In this document: one piece after another, positions 7,356 to 15,371 of the stretch
Layout of the letters: the number at the start of each line of letters is the position of its first letter
How positions within the stretch are numbered: position 1 is the first letter of the stretch
Notes under the pieces: generated by a model
Seen by the model: only the letters and a program-made list of their open reading frames with translations
Told to the model about the DNA's origin: nothing
The model's database searches: none
Made by a program: the position numbers and the translations under genes
NCBI GenBank assembly: GCA_019057775.1
Contig: JAHLWT010000180.1
Span: 1-30,971 of the forward strand
Length of the DNA: 30,971 bases
From: Promethearchaeota archaeon
GTDB lineage: Archaea; Asgardarchaeota; Lokiarchaeia; Sigynarchaeales; SOKP01
Direction: 5' to 3'

Positions 7356-8156
7356 TTAAGTAGTATTTCTATCTAATATTTTACCTTTAAGTTTTAAAAT
7401 AATTTCTTTTAATTCATTTAAAGTATTATCGACTATTTCTTCTCCATTCTCCACATTAAAAGCTGTTATAGATAATTCAACTTCAACTGATAATCCGATT
7501 CTCGGGTGCGTCTTTATCCATATTTGGGGATTTTTTTTTCCAAGTTCACTAGTAAAAGGAGCAATCTGGCTTTCTCCAATACCAGAAAAAAGAAATCCTT
7601 TTTCTATAAACTTGCCTTTTTTTTCTTTTAGAATTGGAACTATTACATTTCTAAACATTGCTTTCATTTCCGCTGGTACTCCTGGTAATATAAAAATAAA
7701 TGTATCCTCCTCTCTAATCTTTACACCAGGCGCAGTACCTACCGTATTAGGTAGTGGTATAGAACCTTCTGGAATGTACGCCATCTTTTTTCTTTCTTTG
7801 GTCATACCCTTTAATTTTAAAATACCTCTATCATAGGCATGTCTGTATGCTTTCTCTATTGATTTTAATGCATGCTCATTCAGTCTTAATTTTATATTTA
7901 AGCCTTGAACAACACCTTCTAAAGTCATATCATCAAAGGTCGGCCCGATTCCTCCAGATATAATAATCATATCTGGTTTGCGTTTTAGAATATTTTTAAA
8001 TGTGCTCGAAATAACTCTCAGATCATCCCCTATAGTTATTATTCTATTAACTCTGTGTCCAAATTTTGTTATTCTTCTTGCCATCCAATTTGAATTTGTA
8101 TCTTGAGTTTTTCCTATTAAAATTTCATTCCCAATCATCAAAAGTTCGATATTCAT
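7356..8156 (-). CDS. CinA/MoCF-biosynthesis domain protein (COG1058 type)
   Basis: The N-terminal MoCF_biosynth (MoaB/MogA-like) domain is clear: LLMIGNEILIGKTQDTNS at the start, IIISGGIGPTFDDMTLEG near residue 65, and FILPGVPAEMKAMF near residue 155. At 266 residues it has the archaeal short form, without the C-terminal NMN amidohydrolase domain of bacterial CinA. Members have been linked to nucleotide (ADP-ribose/NMN) metabolism or molybdopterin handling; the substrate here is uncertain. It starts with ATG (8154-8156) and runs convergent to selD copy 2. Confidence 0.88.
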   Translation of the reverse strand: MNIELLMIGNEILIGKTQDTNSNWMARRITKFGHRVNRIITIGDDLRVISSTFKNILKRKPDMIIISGGIGPTFDDMTLEGVVQGLNIKLRLNEHALKSIEKAYRHAYDRGILKLKGMTKERKKMAYIPEGSIPLPNTVGTAPGVKIREEDTFIFILPGVPAEMKAMFRNVIVPILKEKKGKFIEKGFLFSGIGESQIAPFTSELGKKNPQIWIKTHPRIGLSVEVELSITAFNVENGEEIVDNTLNELKEIILKLKGKILDRNTT

Positions 8157-8252
8157 AAATGCATCATCAATTCTTATAAGTTTAATTTAAGAAATTTGAT
8201 ATTTTATTTATCTTTTATACAATTAACGTGAGATAAGAATAAATGAATAATC

Positions 8253-8807
8253 ATGACAATTGAAATAGATGACTCTGGAACTGGAGATCTTGTAGGAAAT
8301 GCATTTATTGCTCTTTTAAGAAAAGGAACTGGAGAAATTATATTCAAAACTTTACCTGTAGAACTATTTAAAGGAGATAATTGGAAGAATAAAAAACCTT
8401 ATCAAGAAGCCGTAAAACTTGTAAGAGAAGGATTAGAAGAATTAAATTTTCAAAAAGATACTGATATTGTTCATTTGTGCCGAGGGAATATATTTGACCA
8501 AGTTAGAAACTATTTTTTAGATGAAGGAATTAACTATGAAGACGTTATTGTAGAAGGTAAACTTCAAGATGCGGTTGAAGGAAAGTTAATTCAACACCTT
8601 CGTAATGATTTAGGAGTGAAATCAAGGAGCTTAACCAAGAAGAGTGGAGCAAAAAGATATTTTGTATTATTTAATTGGGTAAGTTACAACTTCTATAGAA
8701 GAGAAAAATATGTAAAATCAGGCTTTAAAAAATGGGGTACTATTTGGAGGGATAAGGCTATTGAAAAGTATGAAAAAATAAAGGAGTCGAGGAATAATAA
8801 AAAATAA
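8253..8807 (+). CDS. conserved protein, possible RNase H-fold nuclease
   Basis: The N-terminus, TIEIDDSGTGDLVGNAFIAL, resembles the first strand and loop of RNase HII (an Asp followed by an acidic-Gly-x-Gly turn and a hydrophobic strand). A second strand (GEIIFKTLPVEL) follows, then helices, CRGNIFDQVRNYF, a strand with an acidic residue (YEDVIVEGKLQ) and a very basic C-terminal tail (about residues 150-184) suited to nucleic-acid binding. The overall order suits an RNase H-like fold, but the assignment is inference from pattern. Its stop overlaps the next start by one base (TAATG), so the two are probably translated together. Confidence 0.55.
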   Translation: MTIEIDDSGTGDLVGNAFIALLRKGTGEIIFKTLPVELFKGDNWKNKKPYQEAVKLVREGLEELNFQKDTDIVHLCRGNIFDQVRNYFLDEGINYEDVIVEGKLQDAVEGKLIQHLRNDLGVKSRSLTKKSGAKRYFVLFNWVSYNFYRREKYVKSGFKKWGTIWRDKAIEKYEKIKESRNNKK

Positions 8808-9493
8808 TGAAGATCGTAGTATTTGCCCCTCATCCAGATGATGAAATCTTCGGATGTGGGGGGACTATATTAAAATGGATGGATGATGGTCATGATTTAC
8901 ATATAGTTTATGTTACTGATAATCGTGCATTAATTAAATGGGGAATAAGAGAAAATCAGTTGTTGTATGAAGAAGCAAAAGAATACGTTAATCTAAGTGA
9001 AGATGTAATAGCCAAAATCGCATTGAAAGAAGCTTCAGCAGTATCAAGTGCTTTTGGATTCAAAAAATCTAATGTCTATTATTATCGAATTCATGATCAG
9101 AATGCAATGAATAAGCTCGATTTAGGAACGAACTCTTCGAAAGAAATAATAAAAGATGCTGATAGAATTCTTCTCCCTAGTGATAATAATCCTCATCCAG
9201 ATCATCAAGGTACCCATATTATGGTCAAAAAGGCTGCTAAAGAACTAAATTTAATAAATTCAGAATTCTATGTTTATGTGGTTCATACCTCATTAAAATT
9301 ACCAAAAGAAAAACAAATTAGAGTAAAAGTCGATAAATATCGATATAGAGTATATGAATTAATGAAGGGATACAAAACCCAACTGTGTTTAAAAGACACG
9401 CGGATGGGTTGGGAATGGGTTTTAAAAAAAAGAAGATACGAAAGATTTGGAATCTTTAATCTCCAGGATATGAATAAATTTGAAAATTTTTAA
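8807..9493 (+). CDS. PIG-L/LmbE-family deacetylase
   Basis: The zinc-binding start APHPDDEIFGCGGT (residues 7-20) and the later HPDHQGTH motif define the PIG-L/LmbE superfamily, which removes acetyl groups from N-acetylglucosamine-containing lipids or small molecules using the first His-Pro-Asp-Asp plus a distal His. Length (228 aa) is typical. No signal peptide is seen, so it is cytoplasmic. It is coupled by a one-base overlap to the preceding gene. The substrate could be an archaeal lipid glycan precursor; this is not shown. The last 4 bases overlap the convergent zinc-ribbon gene. Confidence 0.88.
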   Translation: MKIVVFAPHPDDEIFGCGGTILKWMDDGHDLHIVYVTDNRALIKWGIRENQLLYEEAKEYVNLSEDVIAKIALKEASAVSSAFGFKKSNVYYYRIHDQNAMNKLDLGTNSSKEIIKDADRILLPSDNNPHPDHQGTHIMVKKAAKELNLINSEFYVYVVHTSLKLPKEKQIRVKVDKYRYRVYELMKGYKTQLCLKDTRMGWEWVLKKRRYERFGIFNLQDMNKFENF

Positions 9494-10176
9494 CTTAGTT
9501 CAGTTCCACAGCTTTTACAAATCTTTTCATCAATCGAATTTTCAGTCCCACATGCAAAACAAATCAGAATTTTACCATCCTCAGGTTGATCAAATTCGAT
9601 TCTATCCTCTGAGGGTTGCAATCTATCACCTTTAGATCCTTCCTTTTTAGGAGTAGAAAGATCTATTTTTTTTACTTGGCTCAACCGTTTCTTTACGTAA
9701 TTATCATCGTGTGGTGTAATAATTTTGAACTCTTCAGGTACTTGAATCTCTTTAAATCCCTTGGGTATTTTTTCAAATTCAGAATTCTCAACAATTCTAT
9801 GACTAGATGTAGTTGAATTTAGATGATTTGTTTCTTGCTTTTCCGATTTAGAGAAAACTGATTTTTCATTTTTTTCAATCTCAAGTGGATGTTCCAAAAG
9901 TGGAATTTCTTCTTGAGACAGTACTTCATCAATAATCTTCTCGTCTTTATCCTGGCTTGCTTTTAAGTTCTTTACATGTGCAAAAATTCCTTGAGTTCTG
10001 TTGATTATCATGTTTCTAAAGGATGCGTCTAAATTTCGAGATTTTGAAAACCTGAGGGCCATTTCAGAAATATTAAGCCATAATTTAATAGCAGCCTTAA
10101 TGTTATCATTTCTCTCTAATCCTTTAGCCCGTGCGATTTTATTCCCTAGTTCTTTATTAAAGGTTGCAATATCCAT
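9490..10176 (-). CDS. MIT-like helical domain with C-terminal zinc ribbon
   Basis: Residues 1-70 form a three-helix segment (NKELGNKIARAKGLE, NIKAAIKLWLNISEMALRFS, SFRNMIINRTQGIFAHVKNL) with the spacing and Ala/Leu pattern of MIT domains, which bind ESCRT-III tails. About 130 polar residues without clear fold follow, with short Pro/hydrophobic patches (GFKEIQVPEEFKII) that could be binding motifs. The last 25 residues hold CFACG and CKSCG, a four-Cys zinc ribbon. Asgard archaea carry ESCRT systems, so a trafficking or membrane-remodelling adaptor is possible, but the MIT call rests on pattern only. Starts at ATG 10174-10176. Confidence 0.6.
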   Translation of the reverse strand: MDIATFNKELGNKIARAKGLERNDNIKAAIKLWLNISEMALRFSKSRNLDASFRNMIINRTQGIFAHVKNLKASQDKDEKIIDEVLSQEEIPLLEHPLEIEKNEKSVFSKSEKQETNHLNSTTSSHRIVENSEFEKIPKGFKEIQVPEEFKIITPHDDNYVKKRLSQVKKIDLSTPKKEGSKGDRLQPSEDRIEFDQPEDGKILICFACGTENSIDEKICKSCGTELS

Positions 10177-10324
10177 AATTTAATTAAGTGTTTCTTTAAA
10201 TTGCAAGTTTAACAAGTAAATTCTAATTATTAAATCTTTATTTCGGATTGATCCCAAATTTAAAATTTAGAATCACTATTAATTATATAAGATTGATTAA
10301 GTTCTCTTTGTATTCTAACTTACC

Positions 10325-12214
10325 ATGTCAATAAGTCCCTTTTCTCCCAATGAACTAACAAATTTAAGAGAATTTATAGAGAAGAATGGATGGAGAATTG
10401 AAAGTACTATTGAAAATTATTTCCGCTATAGTATAAAAAAAGAGAAATTGGTTCTTTTTACAATTAAGTTCCCTATAACTCTCCCTTTAAGAATAAACAT
10501 ACCATTTGAAGTTGTGAGTTTTAGAGTATCATTAGCCTTTCAGTTCTGGAATTTAAATCAGAGCACATATAATGCCATTCTATATCTCATGAAAGCCTTA
10601 AGAAGCTTAGCTCTTTCATTATCTTTAGAACATGAGTTTCCAGTAAAAGGAAAAGAACAGCAACTTATTAATTTATTAAATTTGATTATACCCGATACTA
10701 TTCATAACGAAAATGAAAATGCATGGCTGAATCGTATAAGAATTTCATTAATGAATAAGAGAGAAAAATTAAAAACCTTCTCACAGAAAAAACTTAAAAC
10801 TATCGAAGATCATTTTATGAAAGTTGGATTAGAACCTAGTTTTAATATACCTTGGGAATTAAAATATGGAGTGCCAAAAATAAGAGTTTCTGAAACCTTG
10901 CTCTTTTCCAACAATGAGAGCAGTGATGAATTCTTTATATTAGAGAAAGGGTATTTCACCTATTTCAAAGATATTGAGTATGATAAATTTTACATAAGAG
11001 CATTATTTGATAGTTATACTCCTTATATATTGAGTGAGTTATTTGCTGACAATCTTGAGTTTAAGTTAGAAGTTATTGTAGAAGCGTGGATAAAATTCAC
11101 AAGAATAATTTTAAACTCAATCATTGAAATTCTTAACACAGGGAAAATTGATTTTGCTGAATTCATAAAATTTCGTCCTGTAAAGGAATTGTTATACAGT
11201 AATCAAAGTTTTATCGATGAACAAAATAACTTCGCATTTTCACCTCTCTATTATGAAAGCTCAATAGCCAAGGAGTTATTTTCTATTCACAATGATCTTT
11301 TTAATAAACCTCCGACTAATTTTGAAGTTATTGAATTTATTAATCAGTATACTGAAGCTGAAGAACTAATAAAAAATTATAGATTTGAAGAAGCAACTGA
11401 GAAATTAAATGGAGCATTAAAAATTTTCAATAAAAATCAACAAAAGAAGATTATAGTTTCAATCTTGTTAAAACTGAGAAAAATAGCATTATTATTGAAT
11501 GAAACTGACCTTGCTCTTAATTACTTACAAAATGCTTTAGGAGTGGCAAAATCGGGAGAGGTACCTATAGAATTCATAATTAAAATTCATTTTAAACTTG
11601 GATTTTCTTATTTTAAAAGAAAGGATTATGATAAAGCATTAAACCATTTCAATATTATTATCAGCTTTTTAGAAAAAGAAGAAATCTCATTAAATAAAGA
11701 AGAATATTTAGGAATGACATATCTTTATGTAGGACTAATTTTTTTAAAGCAGAACAGAACTGTTGAATCTAAAAATTATTTCAAAAAAACAGTTCAAATG
11801 GGAAATATTAATAATAAAGTTAAATTGAAATATTATTTACTCCGTGCTATTATTTTCAAGAATCAAGGGAATCTATCTCAAGCTCAAAAATTTTTAAGAT
11901 TAGGGGTAGGTACCGTAGGATTAGACTTTAACAACAAGGATTATTTTAAAACTCTCGTGGATATTGTTCTTGAACTATCAGAATTTTATATCCATTTCCG
12001 AAAAGATGGAAAAAAGGCTAAGTATTTATTGAAGAGTATTGAAAACCATTTATCTTCAAAGGAAATTAGTAGTATCCGAAGAGCAATAAGATGGAATTTA
12101 CTAATGAGTGATTACTATAATACATTTCAAATAAGTCGTGAAAAATCTCAAATTTATTTAAAACTAAGTCAAAAATTAAAAAATCAGCTTCAGACAATTG
12201 GAGTATTTGAATAA
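10325..12214 (+). CDS. large TPR-repeat protein, 629 aa
   Basis: The N-terminal 330 or so residues form an unassigned alpha/beta region. From about residue 345 to 610 there are repeated helix pairs of TPR type, such as YRFEEATEKLNGALKIF, DLALNYLQNALGVA, KLGFSYFKRKDYDKALNHFN and LGMTYLYVGLIFLKQNR. TPRs are protein-binding scaffolds; the partner is unknown. There is no signal peptide or membrane helix. The gene starts at ATG 10325 and lies head to head with the MIT-like gene across about 150 bases. Confidence 0.75.
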   Translation: MSISPFSPNELTNLREFIEKNGWRIESTIENYFRYSIKKEKLVLFTIKFPITLPLRINIPFEVVSFRVSLAFQFWNLNQSTYNAILYLMKALRSLALSLSLEHEFPVKGKEQQLINLLNLIIPDTIHNENENAWLNRIRISLMNKREKLKTFSQKKLKTIEDHFMKVGLEPSFNIPWELKYGVPKIRVSETLLFSNNESSDEFFILEKGYFTYFKDIEYDKFYIRALFDSYTPYILSELFADNLEFKLEVIVEAWIKFTRIILNSIIEILNTGKIDFAEFIKFRPVKELLYSNQSFIDEQNNFAFSPLYYESSIAKELFSIHNDLFNKPPTNFEVIEFINQYTEAEELIKNYRFEEATEKLNGALKIFNKNQQKKIIVSILLKLRKIALLLNETDLALNYLQNALGVAKSGEVPIEFIIKIHFKLGFSYFKRKDYDKALNHFNIIISFLEKEEISLNKEEYLGMTYLYVGLIFLKQNRTVESKNYFKKTVQMGNINNKVKLKYYLLRAIIFKNQGNLSQAQKFLRLGVGTVGLDFNNKDYFKTLVDIVLELSEFYIHFRKDGKKAKYLLKSIENHLSSKEISSIRRAIRWNLLMSDYYNTFQISREKSQIYLKLSQKLKNQLQTIGVFE

Positions 12215-12219
12215 AATAT

Positions 12220-12426
12220 TTATTTTCTAGAAAATTGTGCTCTTTTTGCTCCTAGACTTTCTTGCTGGCCCCCAAAACGACCTTTTACAATCCTCGCATA
12301 ATATAATTCTCGGTATCTTATCCTTGGAGGTTTTTTTTTTTTGGAATTTACTCCTGTTCTAGCAATTTTTGGAGTTTGCTGTCGTACCTTTCCTGCTTTT
12401 GTTAACGAACCATGCGAACCAGGCAT
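12220..12426 (-). CDS. rps30e: ribosomal protein eS30
   Basis: The start MPGSHGSLTKAGKVRQQTPK matches archaeal and eukaryotic eS30 (SHGSLTKAGKVR-QTPK), a small-subunit protein absent from bacteria. A basic stretch SKKKKPPRIRYRELYYAR follows. At 68 residues it is longer than many archaeal eS30 proteins (about 50-60); the extra part is a Gly/Arg/Lys-rich C-terminal tail. A BRE/TATA-like motif at 12484-12501 on the minus strand can serve it. It is convergent with the TPR gene, five bases away. Confidence 0.93.
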   Translation of the reverse strand: MPGSHGSLTKAGKVRQQTPKIARTGVNSKKKKPPRIRYRELYYARIVKGRFGGQQESLGAKRAQFSRK

Positions 12427-12483
12427 TTTTTATATACTCTTTTTTTGCTTCTTTAGAATTTATTAAGATTTGAAAATATCTAG

Positions 12484-12503
12484 TATGAATATATAAAAAC
12501 TTT
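12484..12503 (-). promoter_or_regulatory. BRE/TATA-like promoter for eS30
   Basis: On the minus strand the segment reads GAAAGTTTTTATATATTC, a purine-rich BRE followed by a TATA box. Predicted transcription start is about 12460, leaving a leader of about 35 bases to the ATG at 12426. Confidence 0.4.
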
Positions 12504-12620
12504 CAAACTCTTAAATTTTGTTATCCAATTCTCTTCTTAAAAATCGGACTCCAATTTGTTATTAAGCTGATAAATAGTATTTCTAAATAAGTCTAATTCA
12601 AAGCTTACTATCAAGATTCT

Positions 12621-12779
12621 ATGCAAGATAAGAATATTAATGAAACCGAGACAAATAATATAAAAAAGAATGATGAAAAAATCCTTTATAGCGCCTGTAT
12701 AAATGTCTGTTTCGCATGTGGAGAAGACATCGATAAAGGTACCAAAATTTGTCCTTATTGTAAAACGCCAACTGTCTAA
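12621..12779 (+). CDS. small zinc-ribbon protein, 52 aa
   Basis: A short ORF starts at ATG 12621: a charged Asn/Lys/Glu N-terminus of 20 residues, then VCFACGEDIDKGTKICPYCK, giving four Cys in two CxxC knuckles as in rubredoxin-like zinc ribbons. The knuckle order and the ID...KIC spacing closely match the C-terminal zinc ribbon of the 9490-10176 protein (CFACG...CKSCG). Two further Cys (residues 26 and 30) lie close by. It could act as an adaptor with or like that protein. The reading frame is clean and the Cys pattern is not expected by chance. Confidence 0.7.
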   Translation: MQDKNINETETNNIKKNDEKILYSACINVCFACGEDIDKGTKICPYCKTPTV

Positions 12780-12827
12780 AACTTTCTTATTAAATATTTC
12801 AATTCACTTGGCAAATTAAGAAAAAGA

Positions 12828-12833
12828 TATAAA
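12828..12833 (+). promoter_or_regulatory. TATA box for tRNA-Trp
   Basis: TATAAA preceded by the purine run AAGAAAAAGA stands 35-40 bases before the mature tRNA 5' end, right for a start near 12857 and a short leader. Confidence 0.5.
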
Positions 12834-12905
12834 TTTCATAAATTCTTTTATAAATTAACATTTTAAAGGGGACTTGGTGTAGCCCGGTGGCACAGCAGGC
12901 TCCAG

Positions 12906-12934
12906 ATCCTACAAGCAAAAGCTGTACTGTGGAC
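12906..12934 (+). other. tRNA-Trp intron 1 (position 37/38, 29 bases)
   Basis: It lies one base 3' of the anticodon, the usual archaeal site. TCCA at positions 33-36 of the exon can pair with TGGA (12930-12933) near the intron's 3' end, as in the central helix of a bulge-helix-bulge motif. An internal stem AGC-AAAA-GCT caps it. It is too short to hold the C/D box guide RNA found in some euryarchaeal tRNA-Trp introns. Confidence 0.82.
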
Positions 12935-12956
12935 ACCTGTCGGTCGGGGGTTCAAA

Positions 12957-12984
12957 TGAATTCGCAAATCGCGTGTTCTGGAAT
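12957..12984 (+). other. tRNA-Trp intron 2 (T-loop, position 59/60, 28 bases)
   Basis: The T-loop/T-stem is interrupted between TTCAAA and T-CCCTC; shifting by one base (12958-12985) is equally possible. Both ends contain GAATTC, which can pair with each other to form the helix of a splicing motif. Without this removal the T-arm cannot fold. Confidence 0.78.
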
Positions 12985-13052
12985 TCCCTCAGTCCCCACT
13001 TCTATTATATTAAGCTATAAGCATTTTCAATTAATACTGAGAAACGTGACAT

Positions 13053-13170
13053 GAAACGTGCTACTGGAGCGCCATCTACAATATCGTGATCAAAACGGAT
13101 GTGGAGCTATTAATACCGTTAGGAAAAGATCTAAAAAAGATTGGAAGATCTCTTTCTTCTATTTAATGAA
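13053..13170 (+). pseudogene. possible remnant of a transposase zinc-ribbon end
   Basis: One frame in this otherwise non-coding stretch reads LLERHLQYRDQNGCGAINTV then RKRSKKDW and ends in a stop. The RDxNGxGAIN pattern recalls the C-terminal zinc-ribbon/RuvC-III region of TnpB-like (OrfB) transposases (RD-x-N-A-A-x-N-I). No start or upstream part is present. The likeness is weak and could be chance. Confidence 0.25.
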
Positions 13171-13245
13171 TTGATAAACAATAAAAAAAATAAAGGAATG
13201 TGTTAAATATAACTATTAATACTATTAAAAATCAAATTATAAATT

Positions 13246-13623
13246 ATGTTTCGAATTGAGAAAATAGGAGATAATGTTTTTTTTATAAAAGTATTAGGTA
13301 CTTTTCCACCTTCAGTAGCGGAAAAATTTCTAAAAGAGTTTGGAAAGCAAATAGAAAAATTTAATCAAATTTCTGTAATAATTGATGGTGCAGATTTTAT
13401 CTTGCTCAATCTTGAATCTTTTGAAATTATGTTGAATTTTCTAAAAGACAATAATGAAAAATTGGAAAAGTCAGCATGGATAGTTTCAAAAAATCCTCTT
13501 TTAGATAAGGAAATTCATATTTTACTAAATCGGGCTGAGTCACCAAAGAGAAAAATTGTAAAAACTCTCGAAGAAGCAAAAAAATGGATCGGAATTGAGA
13601 AAATAACGATTGAAAAGCATTAG
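13246..13623 (+). CDS. SpoIIAA/STAS-like protein
   Basis: The protein has 125 residues with alternating strands and helices: FRIEKIGDNVFFIKVLGTF, a helix, ISVIIDGADFILLNLESFE, a helix, SAWIVSKNPLLDKEI, and a last helix EEAKKWIG. This is the layout of single-domain STAS/SpoIIAA-like proteins (lipid or partner binding). No phosphorylatable Ser/Thr motif can be named with confidence. There is no operon partner. Confidence 0.5.
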   Translation: MFRIEKIGDNVFFIKVLGTFPPSVAEKFLKEFGKQIEKFNQISVIIDGADFILLNLESFEIMLNFLKDNNEKLEKSAWIVSKNPLLDKEIHILLNRAESPKRKIVKTLEEAKKWIGIEKITIEKH

Positions 13624-13702
13624 TTATTGTTCTCTCTCTTTAACGGATGTAACCCCTTCTGATTAATAAATATAATCCTTATACTTCTTTTTCTAGTAAT
13701 TG

Positions 13703-14533
13703 TTAATGGGATTTTGGCTCAGAAGTGAATGCTGTTAAAATTATAATTCCTAATACAATAATAAATACCCCAACTATTTGTAATACAACAATTATTTCAT
13801 TTAATGAGATTGAACTTATTAAAACTGCTATTATTATACTTACGGATGTAGAATATGGTACAACAATATTGGCTTTGGCTTTTTTAAATGCATATTGAGT
13901 CGACAGAAGCGTTAAAATAGCAAGAAGGAAAGTTATAAATGTAAAAATTAATGATAATGTAGCATTTGGAATAACAGTTATTCTCTTTGTGACTGTTTGG
14001 AAAGCCATAAAAGTTCCTGCTGTTATACTAAGAATCAAACCCAATATTTCAAATTCATTTAATTTCGATATTAGAATCGCAATAAGTTCAATAATCATAA
14101 TAGTTAATGAATAAATTAAAAATAAATCAATCCTAAAATCATTAAACTCAATTTCACTAGCATTTATATTAAATGAAGTTATTAATACAGTTCCTACAAT
14201 AATTAAAGCAATCCCTATTATTTGTAATTTTGAAATTCCTTCCTTTAATATAAAATAAGAAAAAAAGGCTAACACAATTAATCCTAATGCTTCAATAGGA
14301 GCTATTAAATTAATGGGCGCAAAAAAAAGAGCTGCCCATTGGATAAACATATAAACAGAAGTTAGAATTGTTCCAAAAATCCATATACCTGTGTTTTTAT
14401 TTTTAACTTTAACTTTCCCCTGATCTTTAAAACGTTCAATCGCATATTTTTGAAAACCCTTACCTAAGTAAAGAAGAGTATATGCAATAATTCCTATTGA
14501 TATACCTATTATTATTTTTATATCTAAGCTCAT
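13703..14533 (-). CDS. DMT-superfamily transporter (EamA/NIPA-like)
   Basis: The 276 residues contain about nine hydrophobic helices with few charges, starting IIIGISIGIIAYTLLYLGKG. The two-half layout (a short helix run ending in ...QIIGIALIIVGTVLITSF and a second half ending in ...LQIVGVFIIVLGIIILTAF) is that of the drug/metabolite transporter fold. The N-terminal GKGFQKYAIE and the early charged loop are like NIPA magnesium transporters, but the substrate is open. It is inserted in the cytoplasmic membrane and separated from the methyltransferase gene by 19 bases on the same strand. Confidence 0.75.
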   Translation of the reverse strand: MSLDIKIIIGISIGIIAYTLLYLGKGFQKYAIERFKDQGKVKVKNKNTGIWIFGTILTSVYMFIQWAALFFAPINLIAPIEALGLIVLAFFSYFILKEGISKLQIIGIALIIVGTVLITSFNINASEIEFNDFRIDLFLIYSLTIMIIELIAILISKLNEFEILGLILSITAGTFMAFQTVTKRITVIPNATLSLIFTFITFLLAILTLLSTQYAFKKAKANIVVPYSTSVSIIIAVLISSISLNEIIVVLQIVGVFIIVLGIIILTAFTSEPKSH

Positions 14534-14552
14534 TATGAATTGCTGTTTTTTC

Positions 14553-15353
14553 TTAATTAATATTTAATCTATTTTTACACAATTCTATAGCTCTTGGATT
14601 ATTATCGACTCCAATCCAATTTCTTTTTAATTTCTTAGCGACTACTATTGTTGTCCCGCTTCCACAAAAAAAATCTGCTATAATATCTCCCTCATTTGAA
14701 GAAGCTAAAATGATTCGTTCTAGTAATTTTTCAGGCTTTTGAGTAGGATAATTAACGTATTCCTTTGATCTTGTTATTGTTTGAAAAGAATAAATATCAT
14801 TCCATACATCTCCTATTGCATTTCCTGGCTTGGAATCTAAATATTGTCTTCCCTCTCTTCTCTTCCTATAAAGACGACCATCGGAATCTTTATACCGAAA
14901 CATTTTTTTAATATATTCTTCCTTATAGGGAGTAAATTGTTTATTGAAAGTAAAATTCTCTGATTTTGTATAATACAAAATGTTATCATGTTGTCTCACC
15001 CAGCCTTTAACTTGACTTTTAAATCCAGACACACTTCCTCCATTCCATATAATTTCCCTCCGAAAATTTTTTCTTCCAAAAATGTTATCCAATATAATCT
15101 TTAAATCAAATACGGCATTCGGATCACAGTGAAAATAGAAACTTCCATTTTCTTTAAGAACTCGGTGTATTTCTTTTGATCTCTCAGTTATAAAATCTAG
15201 GTACTCATCTAGTGATTGCCATAAATCTGAAAACTCTTTATAATCAACACCACTATAGAATGGAGGGTCTATATAAATTAGATCAATAAATTTTGATTCA
15301 AGGTTCTTTAAAAACCCTAAATTTTCAGCTAGATAAACCGTGTTTAATTTCAT
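14553..15353 (-). CDS. beta-class DNA methyltransferase (N6-adenine or N4-cytosine)
   Basis: Catalytic motif IV, IYIDPPFYSG, stands near residue 27. The SAM-binding motif I, DFFCGSGTT, stands near residue 230, after YPTQKPEKLLERII. This IV-before-I order defines the beta class, as in Type III Mod and many solitary enzymes. DPPF suggests N6-adenine methylation, although N4-cytosine cannot be excluded. The recognition part is the middle of the protein. No restriction nuclease gene is adjacent, so it looks like an orphan enzyme. The divergent neighbour starts only 18 bases away. Confidence 0.88.
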   Translation of the reverse strand: MKLNTVYLAENLGFLKNLESKFIDLIYIDPPFYSGVDYKEFSDLWQSLDEYLDFITERSKEIHRVLKENGSFYFHCDPNAVFDLKIILDNIFGRKNFRREIIWNGGSVSGFKSQVKGWVRQHDNILYYTKSENFTFNKQFTPYKEEYIKKMFRYKDSDGRLYRKRREGRQYLDSKPGNAIGDVWNDIYSFQTITRSKEYVNYPTQKPEKLLERIILASSNEGDIIADFFCGSGTTIVVAKKLKRNWIGVDNNPRAIELCKNRLNIN

Positions 15354-15371
15354 AAGTAAATTAAAAAAAAA

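Larger units (their letters stand above)
12868..12998 (+). tRNA. tRNA-Trp (CCA) with two introns
   Basis: Folding by hand gives acceptor stem GGGGACT/AGTCCCC with discriminator A, D-stem GTGT/GCAC, anticodon stem GCAGG/CCTGT, anticodon CCA at 12902-12904, variable loop CGGTC, T-stem GGGGG/CCCTC and T-loop TTCAAAT. The exons sum to 74 bases. Two insertions must be removed: 12906-12934 at the canonical 37/38 site and about 12957-12985 in the T-loop. CCA is not encoded at the 3' end. All stems pair without a mismatch other than G-U, so the assignment is firm. Confidence 0.9.
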
